NCBI GenBank assembly: GCA_947503525.1
Contig: CANNEA010000002.1
Span: 434,001 to 498,000 of the forward strand
DNA from: an uncultured Carboxylicivirga sp.
GTDB lineage: Bacteria; Bacteroidota; Bacteroidia; Bacteroidales; Marinilabiliaceae
Direction: 5' to 3'
DNA length: 64,000 bases
A model generated the notes under the pieces. It was not told the origin of the DNA. It searched no databases and saw only the letters and a list, made by a program, of their open reading frames with translations. Position 1 is the stretch's first letter. Every line of letters begins with the position of its first letter. This document shows, in pieces, positions 54,702 through 62,957 of this stretch. A program made the translations under genes and the position numbers.

Positions 54702-54779
54702 ACTCTTTTGTTTTTAATTATTATACTAATGAAAATGCTAAGTATTGTGCAAAATTCAGTGGAGTGCAGGTGGTATTGT

Positions 54780-54800
54780 ATTTAGATATACTTTCTAAAT
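54780..54800. promoter_or_regulatory. Inverted repeat upstream of the DUF1269-like gene
   Basis: ATTTAGA (54780-54786) and TCTAAAT (54794-54800) are perfect 7-bp arms with a 7-bp spacer, flanked by GGTATT on both sides. It lies about 80-100 bp before the start of the stress gene group, a typical place for an operator. No known factor is matched. Confidence 0.5.
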
Positions 54801-54838
54801 GGTATTTAGTGTGTTATATAAATACCCTTGACTGCTTC

Positions 54839-55840
54839 CTATTCAAAAGGATAAATCACCTTCCAGTCCTTTTCCATATCTATTACAGCCCAGCCTTCAT
54901 CTGCCGCAATATCAAGGCCTTTATCTAATCGTCCAATGTTTGAATTACGGTCATAGGCCCATTCTCTTATAGAATCGGTGTGATGTAAATACAGCATAAA
55001 ACTAGGCCCTTCACCAGAGGCAGTGTATTGTAACATTTGAAGATCACCATCAGAATTACCTGATGCAAATACTGGTTTCTTGCCAATGTATTGGTGTATT
55101 CCCACCGGTTTACCTGCTTTATCATCAATAAAATTAATGGCCGGTAATTTGCGAATAATTACTTCGTTATTCTCAATTACAAATTCTGCCTTCAGGCTGC
55201 TACCAATCGTTTGATCCGGAGGAATATTATAAGCTTCTTCCGTCCATACTCTCATAAAGTCTATCCCTCCTCCGGAAACGATAAATGTTTTAAATTGATT
55301 ATTCTGAAGGTAAGCAAGTAATTCGAGCATTGGTTGATAAACGAGTTCATTGTATTTCTTATTGAATCTAGGATGTGTGTTATTCGCCAACCACCCTTGC
55401 ACTGATTGATTAAATTCTTGAGTGCTCATTCCGGCATGAGTAGCCATAACTAGTTCCAATAAGCCATGTTCACCAAAGCTTATCAATTTATCCATATCAT
55501 CCTCCAAAACAGCCTTGAACGGATAGGTATCCTTCCATTCGGGATGCTCACCAGCTAAGGCTTTTACCCGATCAATGGCAAACTTTAATTGAAAATAATA
55601 AGGTTGTTCTGACCATAAATTACCATCATTATCAAATGTAGCAATCCGATCTTTTACGGTTATATAATCAGGACTGCTTTCATCAATGGCAGCTTCAACA
55701 AAATTGATTATGGATGTTTTAACTTTACCTTCATTCCATGAGGGCAGCGGATCTTTGCTTTGTTCCACATCATTGATCTGGCATGCAGTAAATAAAATCA
55801 AATAAGAAAATACCAGAATATTAATAGTTCGTTTTTTCAT
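54839..55840 (-). CDS. HAD-family hydrolase, lipoprotein
   Basis: A 333-residue lipoprotein (LILFTAC, C20). Motif I is ATFDNDGNLW (D70 nucleophile, D72), motif II is TFIVSGGG, and motif IV is ASGNSDGDLQML. These place it in the phosphoserine-phosphatase-like HAD group, but with Asn-Leu-Trp in place of the usual Thr-Leu. An exported, lipid-anchored HAD phosphatase is uncommon. The frame can be read from a TTG at 55858, but the ATG at 55840 gives the proper lipoprotein signal. It follows the Omp85-like gene by 14 bp, so it probably acts in the same envelope process on an unknown phosphate ester. Confidence 0.87.
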   Translation of the reverse strand: MKKRTINILVFSYLILFTACQINDVEQSKDPLPSWNEGKVKTSIINFVEAAIDESSPDYITVKDRIATFDNDGNLWSEQPYYFQLKFAIDRVKALAGEHPEWKDTYPFKAVLEDDMDKLISFGEHGLLELVMATHAGMSTQEFNQSVQGWLANNTHPRFNKKYNELVYQPMLELLAYLQNNQFKTFIVSGGGIDFMRVWTEEAYNIPPDQTIGSSLKAEFVIENNEVIIRKLPAINFIDDKAGKPVGIHQYIGKKPVFASGNSDGDLQMLQYTASGEGPSFMLYLHHTDSIREWAYDRNSNIGRLDKGLDIAADEGWAVIDMEKDWKVIYPFE

Positions 55841-55854
55841 AGCTTTAGTATTAA

Positions 55855-57036
55855 TCAAAAGGCTTGATTAAAATTAAAATAGATACCACTTGTCTCTCGT
55901 CCAATTCCATAGTCTAGACGCATGTGCATGCGAGGCTGAAGTTCAAGCCTGTAACCAACACCAAAATTTGGGAGCCATTGATTATTGTTATCTTTTAAGG
56001 TGTCAAAATCAAATATGCTACCAGAGCCAGCCCATACAACAGCTCCATGTTTGCCAACTTCACCCAATTTATTCAAAAACATATGGCGATATTCAGCTAG
56101 AAAGAAAAACATGCTTTCATCACGAAATCTGCCCCATTGGTAACCTCGCAAATCAAATGGCGTTCCTAGTTGCGACATTTCACCGTAAGGAATATCTCCT
56201 GCTCCGAATCGCGCTTTTATTTGCCAGGCAAGTGTCATGCCATCCCTGTTAATGGTTTCGAACTGGCGATAATCCAATGAATATATCTGATATCTATTAT
56301 CGCCTCCCAGGCCAGTAGAGTAAAAGGTACTTACTAAATCCAGCAGCATACCTTCTCTTGAATCAACAGGAATATCACGAGAGTCATACCTTAACATAAG
56401 ACCCAAACCGGAATTCATTGGTTTATCTTTAAATTTCATATAGTTGGGATCCGATTCTACACCAGGACTAGGATTGGTTCCTTGTGTGTAATTATAGTCT
56501 ACATTAAGCCCAACGAAATAATTCTTACGGAATTGATATAGAAATCGTGGATTAAACCACCACCACTGACGATTATAGGAAGTAGTTTCTTCACCCTTCG
56601 GGTTCTCGTATCCATTCTGATAGCCAATACCCCAATAATGGTCAGGCATATCTTTATACCAGAAATCGCCGTAGATTCGTAATTTATCTTCAAACCAATA
56701 TGAACTTAAAATACCATTTGCCACAACAGCACCAGTAGTAGTATACGCAATTGTAACCGGAAATGAAGATCTCTGAATTAGATTATCTGTTGGGTTTGTT
56801 TTAAAACTCATTAAGCCACCAAAAGCAATTAATCCGCCAAGTTCAGGTGTGAAACCTGGAGCAACAATTGGACTAATGATGAACTTTCCTTCTGCAACTT
56901 TCTGAGCTCTAATAGAATCTTTCTGAGCCTTCTTCTGCAACTTTAACTGCTTCTTATCTGAAACATCATTGTCTTGAGCCATTAAGGTTTGTGACCAAAC
57001 AAATGCAGCGGCGAGTAATATTATTTTGATTTTCAT
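55855..57036 (-). CDS. BamA/TamA-type (Omp85, bacterial surface antigen) barrel protein
   Basis: A 393-residue outer-membrane protein with a signal peptide (LLAAAFVWSQTLMAQ), a short lysine-rich linker and then only the surface-antigen barrel. It shows ISPIVAPGFTPELGGLIAFGGLMSF, LMLRYDSRDIPVDSREGMLLDL, PFDLRGYQWGRFRDESMFFFLAEYRHMF (the conserved RGY-type barrel motif) and the C-terminal LRLDYGIGRETSGIYFNFNQAF. No POTRA domain is present, so it resembles short patatin-linked or stand-alone Omp85 barrels, not BamA itself. It may be a lipid- or protein-handling pore. Its neighbours are an outer-membrane barrel and a HAD lipoprotein. Confidence 0.87.
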   Translation of the reverse strand: MKIKIILLAAAFVWSQTLMAQDNDVSDKKQLKLQKKAQKDSIRAQKVAEGKFIISPIVAPGFTPELGGLIAFGGLMSFKTNPTDNLIQRSSFPVTIAYTTTGAVVANGILSSYWFEDKLRIYGDFWYKDMPDHYWGIGYQNGYENPKGEETTSYNRQWWWFNPRFLYQFRKNYFVGLNVDYNYTQGTNPSPGVESDPNYMKFKDKPMNSGLGLMLRYDSRDIPVDSREGMLLDLVSTFYSTGLGGDNRYQIYSLDYRQFETINRDGMTLAWQIKARFGAGDIPYGEMSQLGTPFDLRGYQWGRFRDESMFFFLAEYRHMFLNKLGEVGKHGAVVWAGSGSIFDFDTLKDNNNQWLPNFGVGYRLELQPRMHMRLDYGIGRETSGIYFNFNQAF

Positions 57037-57097
57037 TATTCTGTCATTAAAATCAATTGTATCATTATTTATTCAATGAATTTCCAGATGTTTATTT

Positions 57098-57622
57098 TTA
57101 GAAATTATAGCCTAAAGCCAGAGACGTTGAAAAAGTACTATGTACATCCTTATAATCATAAAATATACCTGGACTTAGAACCCACCTATCTGATAAATGA
57201 AAGCCATATTCGGTGCCAAATCGAGCAACAAATAGTTCGTGATGCTTATCCATTTCTATACCGGCACCTAACATAACACCCCAGTGATCGATTATATTGT
57301 ACATAGCTCCGATTACAACTATTGTTGCATTCTCACGAATGATGTCTTTTCCTGAAATTAAATAATGATCCAATTCAAAATCTACAACGGCTAATAATTC
57401 AAGCTTATGAGAAACCTTTCTTATATAGTCAATGCCAATTGAAGGCACAAAATAACCGGGTTCATTTGTTGATTCTATTTTTACTCCATCAGGCAAATAG
57501 GCATAACCAAAGGCTATTGCTATTGCATTTTTTTTATAGTGTAGAGTGCTTTGCTCGTGATCCTGAGCTTGAATTAAAGCATTAGAAATTATAAGTAAAC
57601 CTAAAATGATGTATTTTCTCAT
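57098..57622 (-). CDS. Small outer-membrane beta-barrel protein
   Basis: A 174-residue protein with a signal peptide (MRKYIILGLLIISNALIQAQ) and alternating beta strands ending in an aromatic residue (TFSTSLALGYNF), the usual end of an outer-membrane barrel. The pattern VSHKLELLAVVDFELDHYLI and NIIDHWGVMLGAGIEMDKHHELFVARFGTEYGFHL is like small 8-stranded barrels. No specific family is certain. It lies 61 bp upstream of the Omp85-like gene and probably shares its transcript. Confidence 0.72.
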   Translation of the reverse strand: MRKYIILGLLIISNALIQAQDHEQSTLHYKKNAIAIAFGYAYLPDGVKIESTNEPGYFVPSIGIDYIRKVSHKLELLAVVDFELDHYLISGKDIIRENATIVVIGAMYNIIDHWGVMLGAGIEMDKHHELFVARFGTEYGFHLSDRWVLSPGIFYDYKDVHSTFSTSLALGYNF

Positions 57623-57691
57623 AATTAAGACCTTTAGGTAAACCAGGCTGGAAATAATCCAGCCTAGCTTTAATCAGAAATATCCATTCGT

Positions 57692-58330
57692 TTATTTTCC
57701 AGATAACTCAGAACGCAACTGGCTTTTTAGATCTTCAAATTGATTTATTAATTCTCCCTTTATTCCTTTTGCTAGCTTATTTAATTGCTTAAGTTTTACG
57801 GAGTAATAAATAGTATAAATACCAATAATAACAAAAGTAACACCAGTTAATACCACCAATGATAGCCCTGAAAATAAAGGATTAGCTATTAGAATAAATG
57901 AAAATATCAAACCAATAATTCCGAGCGCAAGGAGGTTACCCCATTCCATAACTCCATAATTCCGTAGGTCGATAGACATACTTATGGCATACACCGAGCG
58001 GTACATTACTGTGAAACCAACAAAGAAAGGTAAGGTGGTAATTGAGATTTCTGGATGAACAGATAACAGAACACCAATTAGAACATTTAAAAGTCCCATA
58101 GAAAGGGTCCATCCCCATCCATCAATCTCTTTCCTGTTTGAAATGGAGAATATGATTTCAGAAATACCTGAAGCCAAAAATGATAGCGTAAAGATCAATG
58201 CAAGTGTTAAATATGATTCGAGCGGGGTTGCAAAGACCCAGATTCCAAGTGCGATAAATATCATACCTGAAATGGTCAGAAGATACCAATGCTTAACTGA
58301 GTTTTTAGCAACTTTTAAAAAGTTTGTCAT
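57692..58330 (-). CDS. HdeD-family (DUF308) membrane protein
   Basis: A 212-residue protein with six membrane helices in three DUF308-type pairs (MIFIALGIWVFATPLESYLTLALIF, LLNVLIGVLLSVHP, LLALGIIGLIFSFILIANPLFSGLSLVVLTGVTFVIIGIYTIYYS). A C-terminal amphipathic tail (KGIKGELINQFEDLKSQLRSELSGK) is not found in the other HdeD here. It lies 25 bp after the arylsulfatase gene, so it is co-transcribed with it. Its role is probably in envelope or acid stress. Confidence 0.9.
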   Translation of the reverse strand: MTNFLKVAKNSVKHWYLLTISGMIFIALGIWVFATPLESYLTLALIFTLSFLASGISEIIFSISNRKEIDGWGWTLSMGLLNVLIGVLLSVHPEISITTLPFFVGFTVMYRSVYAISMSIDLRNYGVMEWGNLLALGIIGLIFSFILIANPLFSGLSLVVLTGVTFVIIGIYTIYYSVKLKQLNKLAKGIKGELINQFEDLKSQLRSELSGK

Positions 58331-58355
58331 GATTAATAATTAATAGGTTTATAAT

Positions 58356-59864
58356 CTACATCTCAGTTACATTCCATGTTGCAGGCTTTTGAGCTGCAGG
58401 ATATTCATTAAATGAAGCCTTAAACTCCATAACATAGCTTCCTGCCCAGCCAAACATAAAGATATGGCGAGCATACCAATCGTGATATGAGTTCGTTTCG
58501 CGTGCTTTCTCGAATGGATCCATTCTTAAATCAAATAATAATGGTGCCTTTAGCGGCTCTAATTTATAAACCCACACATCCTGGCCATGGTGCTTTTGTT
58601 CCATATACATAGCCTTCCATCTATCAGCAAAACGTATAGCAGATATTTGAGCAGCATCTGTACCATAAATAAAATACTTACGAGGGTTTTCTTCTGTTTT
58701 ATTACTCCACAATGGTAACATGTTGTAGCCATCTAAATGGTTTTTAAAAGTTTTACCATTAGATTTGAAAGTACCATCAAGTAGCTTTTGGGGTGTATCT
58801 TTATCTCCAGCTGCAGCTAATAAGGTTGGTACCCAGTCGAGGTGTGAAGTAACATCGTTAATGATAGTTCCAGGCTCAATACCAAACTTCTCAGGAAATT
58901 TAGCGACACAAGGTACTCTAAAGCCACCTTCCCAGTTGGTTGTCTTTTCATTATTAAACCATGTCACACCTGCATCAGGCCAAGTAGCTTGATGAACGCC
59001 ATTGTCAGTGGTGAAAATAACAATCGTATTTTCATCAACACCAAGCTCCTTTAATTTAGCAGTAAATTGACCTACAATCCAGTCTAATTTTAACATGCCA
59101 TCGGCATAATCATTTAATCCTGATTTACCTTTCCATTCTTCACTAACATGCGTCCAAAAGTGCATACCAGTGGTGTTCATCCAGGTAAACCAAGGCGTGC
59201 CTTCTTCTGTTTTATTTTCCATAAATTCAAAAGCAGCAGCCATAAATTCATCATCAACAGTTTCCATACGCTTCTTAGTAAGCGGCCCAGTATCTTTTAT
59301 CGGTCCATCTGCGGAAGATAGTATTACGCCTCTCGGCTTAGGTACACGTGCAGCTTCTGCACCTGTAGGCCAATCTTCATGCTCCGGTTCTTCTTCTGCA
59401 TTTAAATGATATAAGTTCCCAAAAAATTCGTCGAAACCATGTTTAGTTGGAAGGTACTTATCCTGATCTCCAAAATGGTTTTTTCCAAACTGCCCGGTGG
59501 CATACCCTAGAGGTTTTAATAATTCTGCAAGTGTAGCAGTTTCATCTTGTATACCTACATCAGCACCCGGTAACCCAACCTTTGAAAGACCAGTACGAAT
59601 AATATGCTGACCAGTAATAAAAGCAGATCGTCCTGCTGTACAAGATTGTTCTGCGTAATAATCGGTAAACATTAATCCATCTTTTCCAATTTGATCAATG
59701 TTGGGCGTTTTATACCCCATCATTCCATGACCATATATACTAAGATTAGGTGCACCAACATCATCACCCATAATTACCAAAATATTTGGTTTTTTATTTT
59801 TTTGAGCAAAACCTGACAAGGCTATGCAAGTAAACACAACTAATAATGAGACAATTTTTCTCAT
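58356..59864 (-). CDS. Arylsulfatase (type I, CTAGR motif), exported
   Basis: A 502-residue sulfatase with a signal peptide (LVVFTCIALSGFAQ). The formylglycine motif is C75-T-A-G-R in SCTAGRSAFITGQ; the usual Pro at the third place is Ala, an accepted variant. Other active-site motifs are NILVIMGDDVG, TGQFGKNHFGD, IVIFTTDNGVHQATWPD and the TTNWEGGFRVPCVAKFP segment. It is different from the mannan-locus sulfatase (C-A-P-T-R) and unlinked to any glycoside hydrolase. A desulfation role in envelope, sulfolipid or sulfate-scavenging metabolism is possible. A TAGTTTTG -7-type element lies about 130 bp upstream. Confidence 0.92.
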   Translation of the reverse strand: MRKIVSLLVVFTCIALSGFAQKNKKPNILVIMGDDVGAPNLSIYGHGMMGYKTPNIDQIGKDGLMFTDYYAEQSCTAGRSAFITGQHIIRTGLSKVGLPGADVGIQDETATLAELLKPLGYATGQFGKNHFGDQDKYLPTKHGFDEFFGNLYHLNAEEEPEHEDWPTGAEAARVPKPRGVILSSADGPIKDTGPLTKKRMETVDDEFMAAAFEFMENKTEEGTPWFTWMNTTGMHFWTHVSEEWKGKSGLNDYADGMLKLDWIVGQFTAKLKELGVDENTIVIFTTDNGVHQATWPDAGVTWFNNEKTTNWEGGFRVPCVAKFPEKFGIEPGTIINDVTSHLDWVPTLLAAAGDKDTPQKLLDGTFKSNGKTFKNHLDGYNMLPLWSNKTEENPRKYFIYGTDAAQISAIRFADRWKAMYMEQKHHGQDVWVYKLEPLKAPLLFDLRMDPFEKARETNSYHDWYARHIFMFGWAGSYVMEFKASFNEYPAAQKPATWNVTEM

Positions 59865-59962
59865 ACCACTTAATTTTAGGTTAATAAATTATTTCAGCAT
59901 ATTAAAGTCTGAATCCAATAGACCTTAAGCTCTATGAAATTTAAGGAATGTTATTGGCATTT

Positions 59963-59998
59963 GTTCATGAAACCGTTCATGCTCATTATACAAAACTA
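59963..59998 (-). promoter_or_regulatory. Putative promoter element and direct repeat upstream of the arylsulfatase gene
   Basis: Minus-strand TAGTTTTG (59991-59998) matches TAnnTTTG, but no TTTG lies at the right distance upstream. A direct repeat GTTCATG at 59963-59969 and 59975-59981 follows. An AraC-family gene lies just upstream, so this could be its target. Weak evidence. Confidence 0.35.
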
Positions 59999-60109
59999 AT
60001 TCAAATGGGTCTTGAGTGATAGATAATCAGACTATTACAATGATATGTGTCATTTGGTGACAATTGAACAATCCGGATACTGGAGAAATAAAAGATGGTA
60101 TTGTTAAGA

Positions 60110-61075
60110 TTAATAATCTCTGTATTTTGTTGGAGAAACACCGGTCCATCGTTTAAATGCTCGTACAAAATTTGAATGATTTGCATAACCCAATGAGTTA
60201 GCCAGTTCTTTGACCGATAGGGGTTTATTTTCCATTGAACAAATCGCTTTTTTAAATCGCCAACTTTCAATAATGGATGAAAATGATCTGCCTTCTGCTT
60301 GAAGTTTCCTAATTAAGCTACGTGATGATATGTTCATAAAGTCAGAAAAGTATGAAATATTAGGAATTTGACCGGATGTTATTGAATCTAAAAGCAACTC
60401 AATTCGCCCTGATAAACTTGTATCATGTTCAGCTATCTTATAATCTTGATTTTGGCCAATTCTGTATTTTGTAAGATCAACTGTATTGAAAACAAAACCT
60501 GAATAGGGCATATCGTATCTAACATTAATATTTTTTCCCAGATCGATAAACGGATCTTCTTTTATCGGTTTTTTAAATTGATAATGTAATTCAATGGGAT
60601 GCCAGTCTTGCCCAGTTGCCACTTGAATTCCATCTAAGGTGTATAACATTGATAGTTTTATGGATAACTCTCGACCTAATGACGGGCGATCATCTACTTT
60701 TAAACGTAAAGTAGTGATGGCCCCCTCTACATTTAAAGTCATGAGCTCATTGCTCATAATCAAATGATTGAACTGACAGGTTGTTTGTATTATACTTAAT
60801 AAATCAGGTGTACGAATAATGTTTTGAACATTGTCAGATAGATCATTTATGTTAATGGTATTCTTAAAAAAGTCTAGAAAATGTATATCCTGTGCTTTTT
60901 CTATTGTTTCAAATAATGAATACATTAATTCAACAGGGATATAGGTGTTTGCATTAAGCTGATACTTGTTTAAGTAATTATCCTTAATGTACTTTTCTGT
61001 ACTTATACCCTCAGCCTTTAGTTTCTGTAAGATCGGAAAAACGTATCCCGCTTCTACAATATGCAAAGCGCCCAT
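60110..61075 (-). CDS. AraC-family regulator with AraC-type ligand-binding (Arabinose_bd) domain
   Basis: A 321-residue protein. The N-terminal two-thirds (about 1-200) match the large sensor domain of GadX/OruR/ArgR-type AraC members (ALHIVEAGYVFPILQKLKAEGI, YIPVELMYSLFETIE, WHPIELHYQFKKP). The C-terminal AraC helix-turn-helix domain (about 225-320) has FSDFMNISSRSLIRKLQAEGRSFSSIIESWRFKKAICSM and VKELANSLGYANHSNFVRAFKRWTGVSPTKYR. In other bacteria this sensor type binds fatty acids, amino acids or aromatic compounds. It follows the lipid kinase gene by 9 bp and precedes the sulfatase gene group, so it may control one or both. Confidence 0.9.
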   Translation of the reverse strand: MGALHIVEAGYVFPILQKLKAEGISTEKYIKDNYLNKYQLNANTYIPVELMYSLFETIEKAQDIHFLDFFKNTININDLSDNVQNIIRTPDLLSIIQTTCQFNHLIMSNELMTLNVEGAITTLRLKVDDRPSLGRELSIKLSMLYTLDGIQVATGQDWHPIELHYQFKKPIKEDPFIDLGKNINVRYDMPYSGFVFNTVDLTKYRIGQNQDYKIAEHDTSLSGRIELLLDSITSGQIPNISYFSDFMNISSRSLIRKLQAEGRSFSSIIESWRFKKAICSMENKPLSVKELANSLGYANHSNFVRAFKRWTGVSPTKYRDY

Positions 61076-61084
61076 ATGATTTTT

Positions 61085-61987
61085 TTATTTTGCTAATATG
61101 TATCTATTGTTTCTTGTGCTAATAAGCTGAACAGCTCCTTTAATCATTTCGATTTTTATATTTTTATAAAAATCGATTACTTCTCCGTCAAGCTGCAATA
61201 AACGAGGCTCATCAAAGCTTATTTCAGCACTCTGGGCAGTGATGACTTGACTACTTTGATCATCCATAAATTGTTCATCAAACTTTGATAGACCTGCTTT
61301 AATAAGAGATGTGAAATTAATTTGTTCAATCAGTACGATCTCAAATTGACCATCCATCGGATTACTAATTTTGTTTAAGGGCACACCTGTTCCATATTTT
61401 CGTGCATTACAGATTGCAGTCATTAATACATTACCCGATACGGATTTACCATTGGCATTAACAGTTGCTTTAAATGGAGATAAGGACTTCAATTCTTCAA
61501 TAAAGTATTTAGCATAGGTGGCCATGCCTCTGTTGTCATCTTTCTCATAGGCTTCAACAATACTTGCATTTAAACCAACATCACCTATATGCATGGTATA
61601 ATGTTCATCGTTAATTAGAAGCATATCCAAACCTCCAATCACATTCGACATTATAATGTCTTTTAAGGCATCAATAGGATTAAGGTTTACAGAAAGCTCA
61701 ACTGCCATACCGTTGGCTGAGCCTAAAGGGATAATACCCATTGGAATATTTATGTCGAGTAAAGCAATGGCGGTAAACAGTGTAGTTCCATCTCCGCCCA
61801 CTGACACTACTTTATTGGGTTTAAAGAGCAGAATCGCTTTTCGCACTTCAGCTTCATCGTTATTACCACTTGTTTTAAAAACCTCATATTTAATTCCATA
61901 GTTTTCACAAAGCGCACTGGCTTCCTTTAAAAACGGTTCTTTATCAACTCCTCCTGAAATAGGGTTTACTACAAATAATAATTTCAT
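61085..61987 (-). CDS. Diacylglycerol-kinase-family lipid kinase (YegS/DgkB-like)
   Basis: A 300-residue soluble kinase. The nucleotide loop is VSVGGDGTTLFTAIALL (GGDGT at 64-68), followed by MGIIPLGSANGMAVEL, both hallmarks of the diacylglycerol/sphingosine kinase catalytic domain. The C-terminal domain includes LQLDGEVIDF. It phosphorylates a membrane lipid such as diacylglycerol, giving phosphatidate; the exact substrate is unknown. Its start overlaps the stop of the App1-type phosphatase gene by 4 bp, coupling enzymes with opposite expected effects on phosphatidate. Confidence 0.9.
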   Translation of the reverse strand: MKLLFVVNPISGGVDKEPFLKEASALCENYGIKYEVFKTSGNNDEAEVRKAILLFKPNKVVSVGGDGTTLFTAIALLDINIPMGIIPLGSANGMAVELSVNLNPIDALKDIIMSNVIGGLDMLLINDEHYTMHIGDVGLNASIVEAYEKDDNRGMATYAKYFIEELKSLSPFKATVNANGKSVSGNVLMTAICNARKYGTGVPLNKISNPMDGQFEIVLIEQINFTSLIKAGLSKFDEQFMDDQSSQVITAQSAEISFDEPRLLQLDGEVIDFYKNIKIEMIKGAVQLISTRNNRYILAK

Positions 61988-62919
61988 AATACTCGTTTTA
62001 GTAGGTCTGGATTAAATTTATCAAATGGTTTAAAATAGTTGCCTGCCACGCCTTCAGCCTCCAAGGCAGCCCAATTTCTTAGTTGAAATTCAGTGCGAAA
62101 CGGTTTGACCTGACGAATGAATACCATCTTAATTCTAGCTCTATATTTCTTTACTATATCCAGGTATACATGCATATCGTGCTGGGTGTCATCACCAATT
62201 AAAATATAGTCCTTGTCTTTCGACTGTTCAATTAATTGACTAATGACATTGAATTTATGCTGCTCCGGTTTATTGGGTTTAAGTAATTGATACCAGCTTA
62301 ACAGTGGCGTTAAAAAAAATGCACCTTTAGGCAAGTTATGGTAAGCAATTGTATCGCACAATAGGCTAAATAGGTTACTTTCACTTCTGGAGACATAGTA
62401 ATAATTGGGGGCATACTGTTTTGTATATTCAAGTAGATCCTGCGTAAATCCCACGGTTTTACGTTTATGGTTTTGTTTAAGCAAAGTGGTGGATATGCGC
62501 TTAAAGTGATTTAAAGTATGGGAAACAAGAATGGTATCATCAATGTCTGAGATTACATCAAATTTGCTATCAGATGCATAAAAGAAAATGGGGTAGGACT
62601 GTATGATATCCAACACTTGGTTGTTAGCTGAAATCGTAATTTCAGAACTTTTATCACATACCTCATTAATCAAGATTGTGAACTTGCCTTGCTTGTTCGT
62701 TCGACAATTATAAATTGTATTATTAAGACTTATTTGTATACTTCGCTCTGAATAAGGTGTTTTAAAGTAAGATTTACTTGTATTTAGAAAATGCCAGAAC
62801 ATCCCTTCTCGTTGTTTAGCAGAATGGTTTTTACCAGAACATATGGTGCCCTCCAGATAAGAAAGTTTACGATTGAAAGTTATAATTGATAAATGCCAAA
62901 CAACGAACATATAATACAT
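61984..62919 (-). CDS. App1-type phosphatidate phosphatase (DUF2183)
   Basis: A 311-residue protein. An N-terminal beta-rich region (about 55-115; SERSIQISLNNTIYNCRTNKQGKFTI) precedes the HAD-like catalytic domain. The motif is DIDDT (125-129) in VISDIDDTILVSH, with YYYVSRSE and the acidic motif GDDTQHDMHVY (242-252). These features define the App1 family, whose yeast member converts phosphatidate to diacylglycerol. A bacterial role is not established. It is co-translated with the lipid kinase. The first residues MYYMFVVWHLS have an alternative ATG at residue 4. Confidence 0.85.
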   Translation of the reverse strand: MYYMFVVWHLSIITFNRKLSYLEGTICSGKNHSAKQREGMFWHFLNTSKSYFKTPYSERSIQISLNNTIYNCRTNKQGKFTILINEVCDKSSEITISANNQVLDIIQSYPIFFYASDSKFDVISDIDDTILVSHTLNHFKRISTTLLKQNHKRKTVGFTQDLLEYTKQYAPNYYYVSRSESNLFSLLCDTIAYHNLPKGAFFLTPLLSWYQLLKPNKPEQHKFNVISQLIEQSKDKDYILIGDDTQHDMHVYLDIVKKYRARIKMVFIRQVKPFRTEFQLRNWAALEAEGVAGNYFKPFDKFNPDLLKRVL

Positions 62920-62957
62920 CTTTTAAGCCATGGTATTTTGGGTAGTTTAAGGTAATT

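Noticed and set aside
55841-55858. TTG start for the HAD lipoprotein that would overlap the Omp85-like gene
   Set aside because: The ATG at 55840 gives a proper lipoprotein signal peptide; the TTG adds six residues before it.
60001-60270. 89-residue minus-strand reading frame near the AraC-type gene
   Set aside because: Overlaps the conserved helix-turn-helix coding region of the regulator in another frame.
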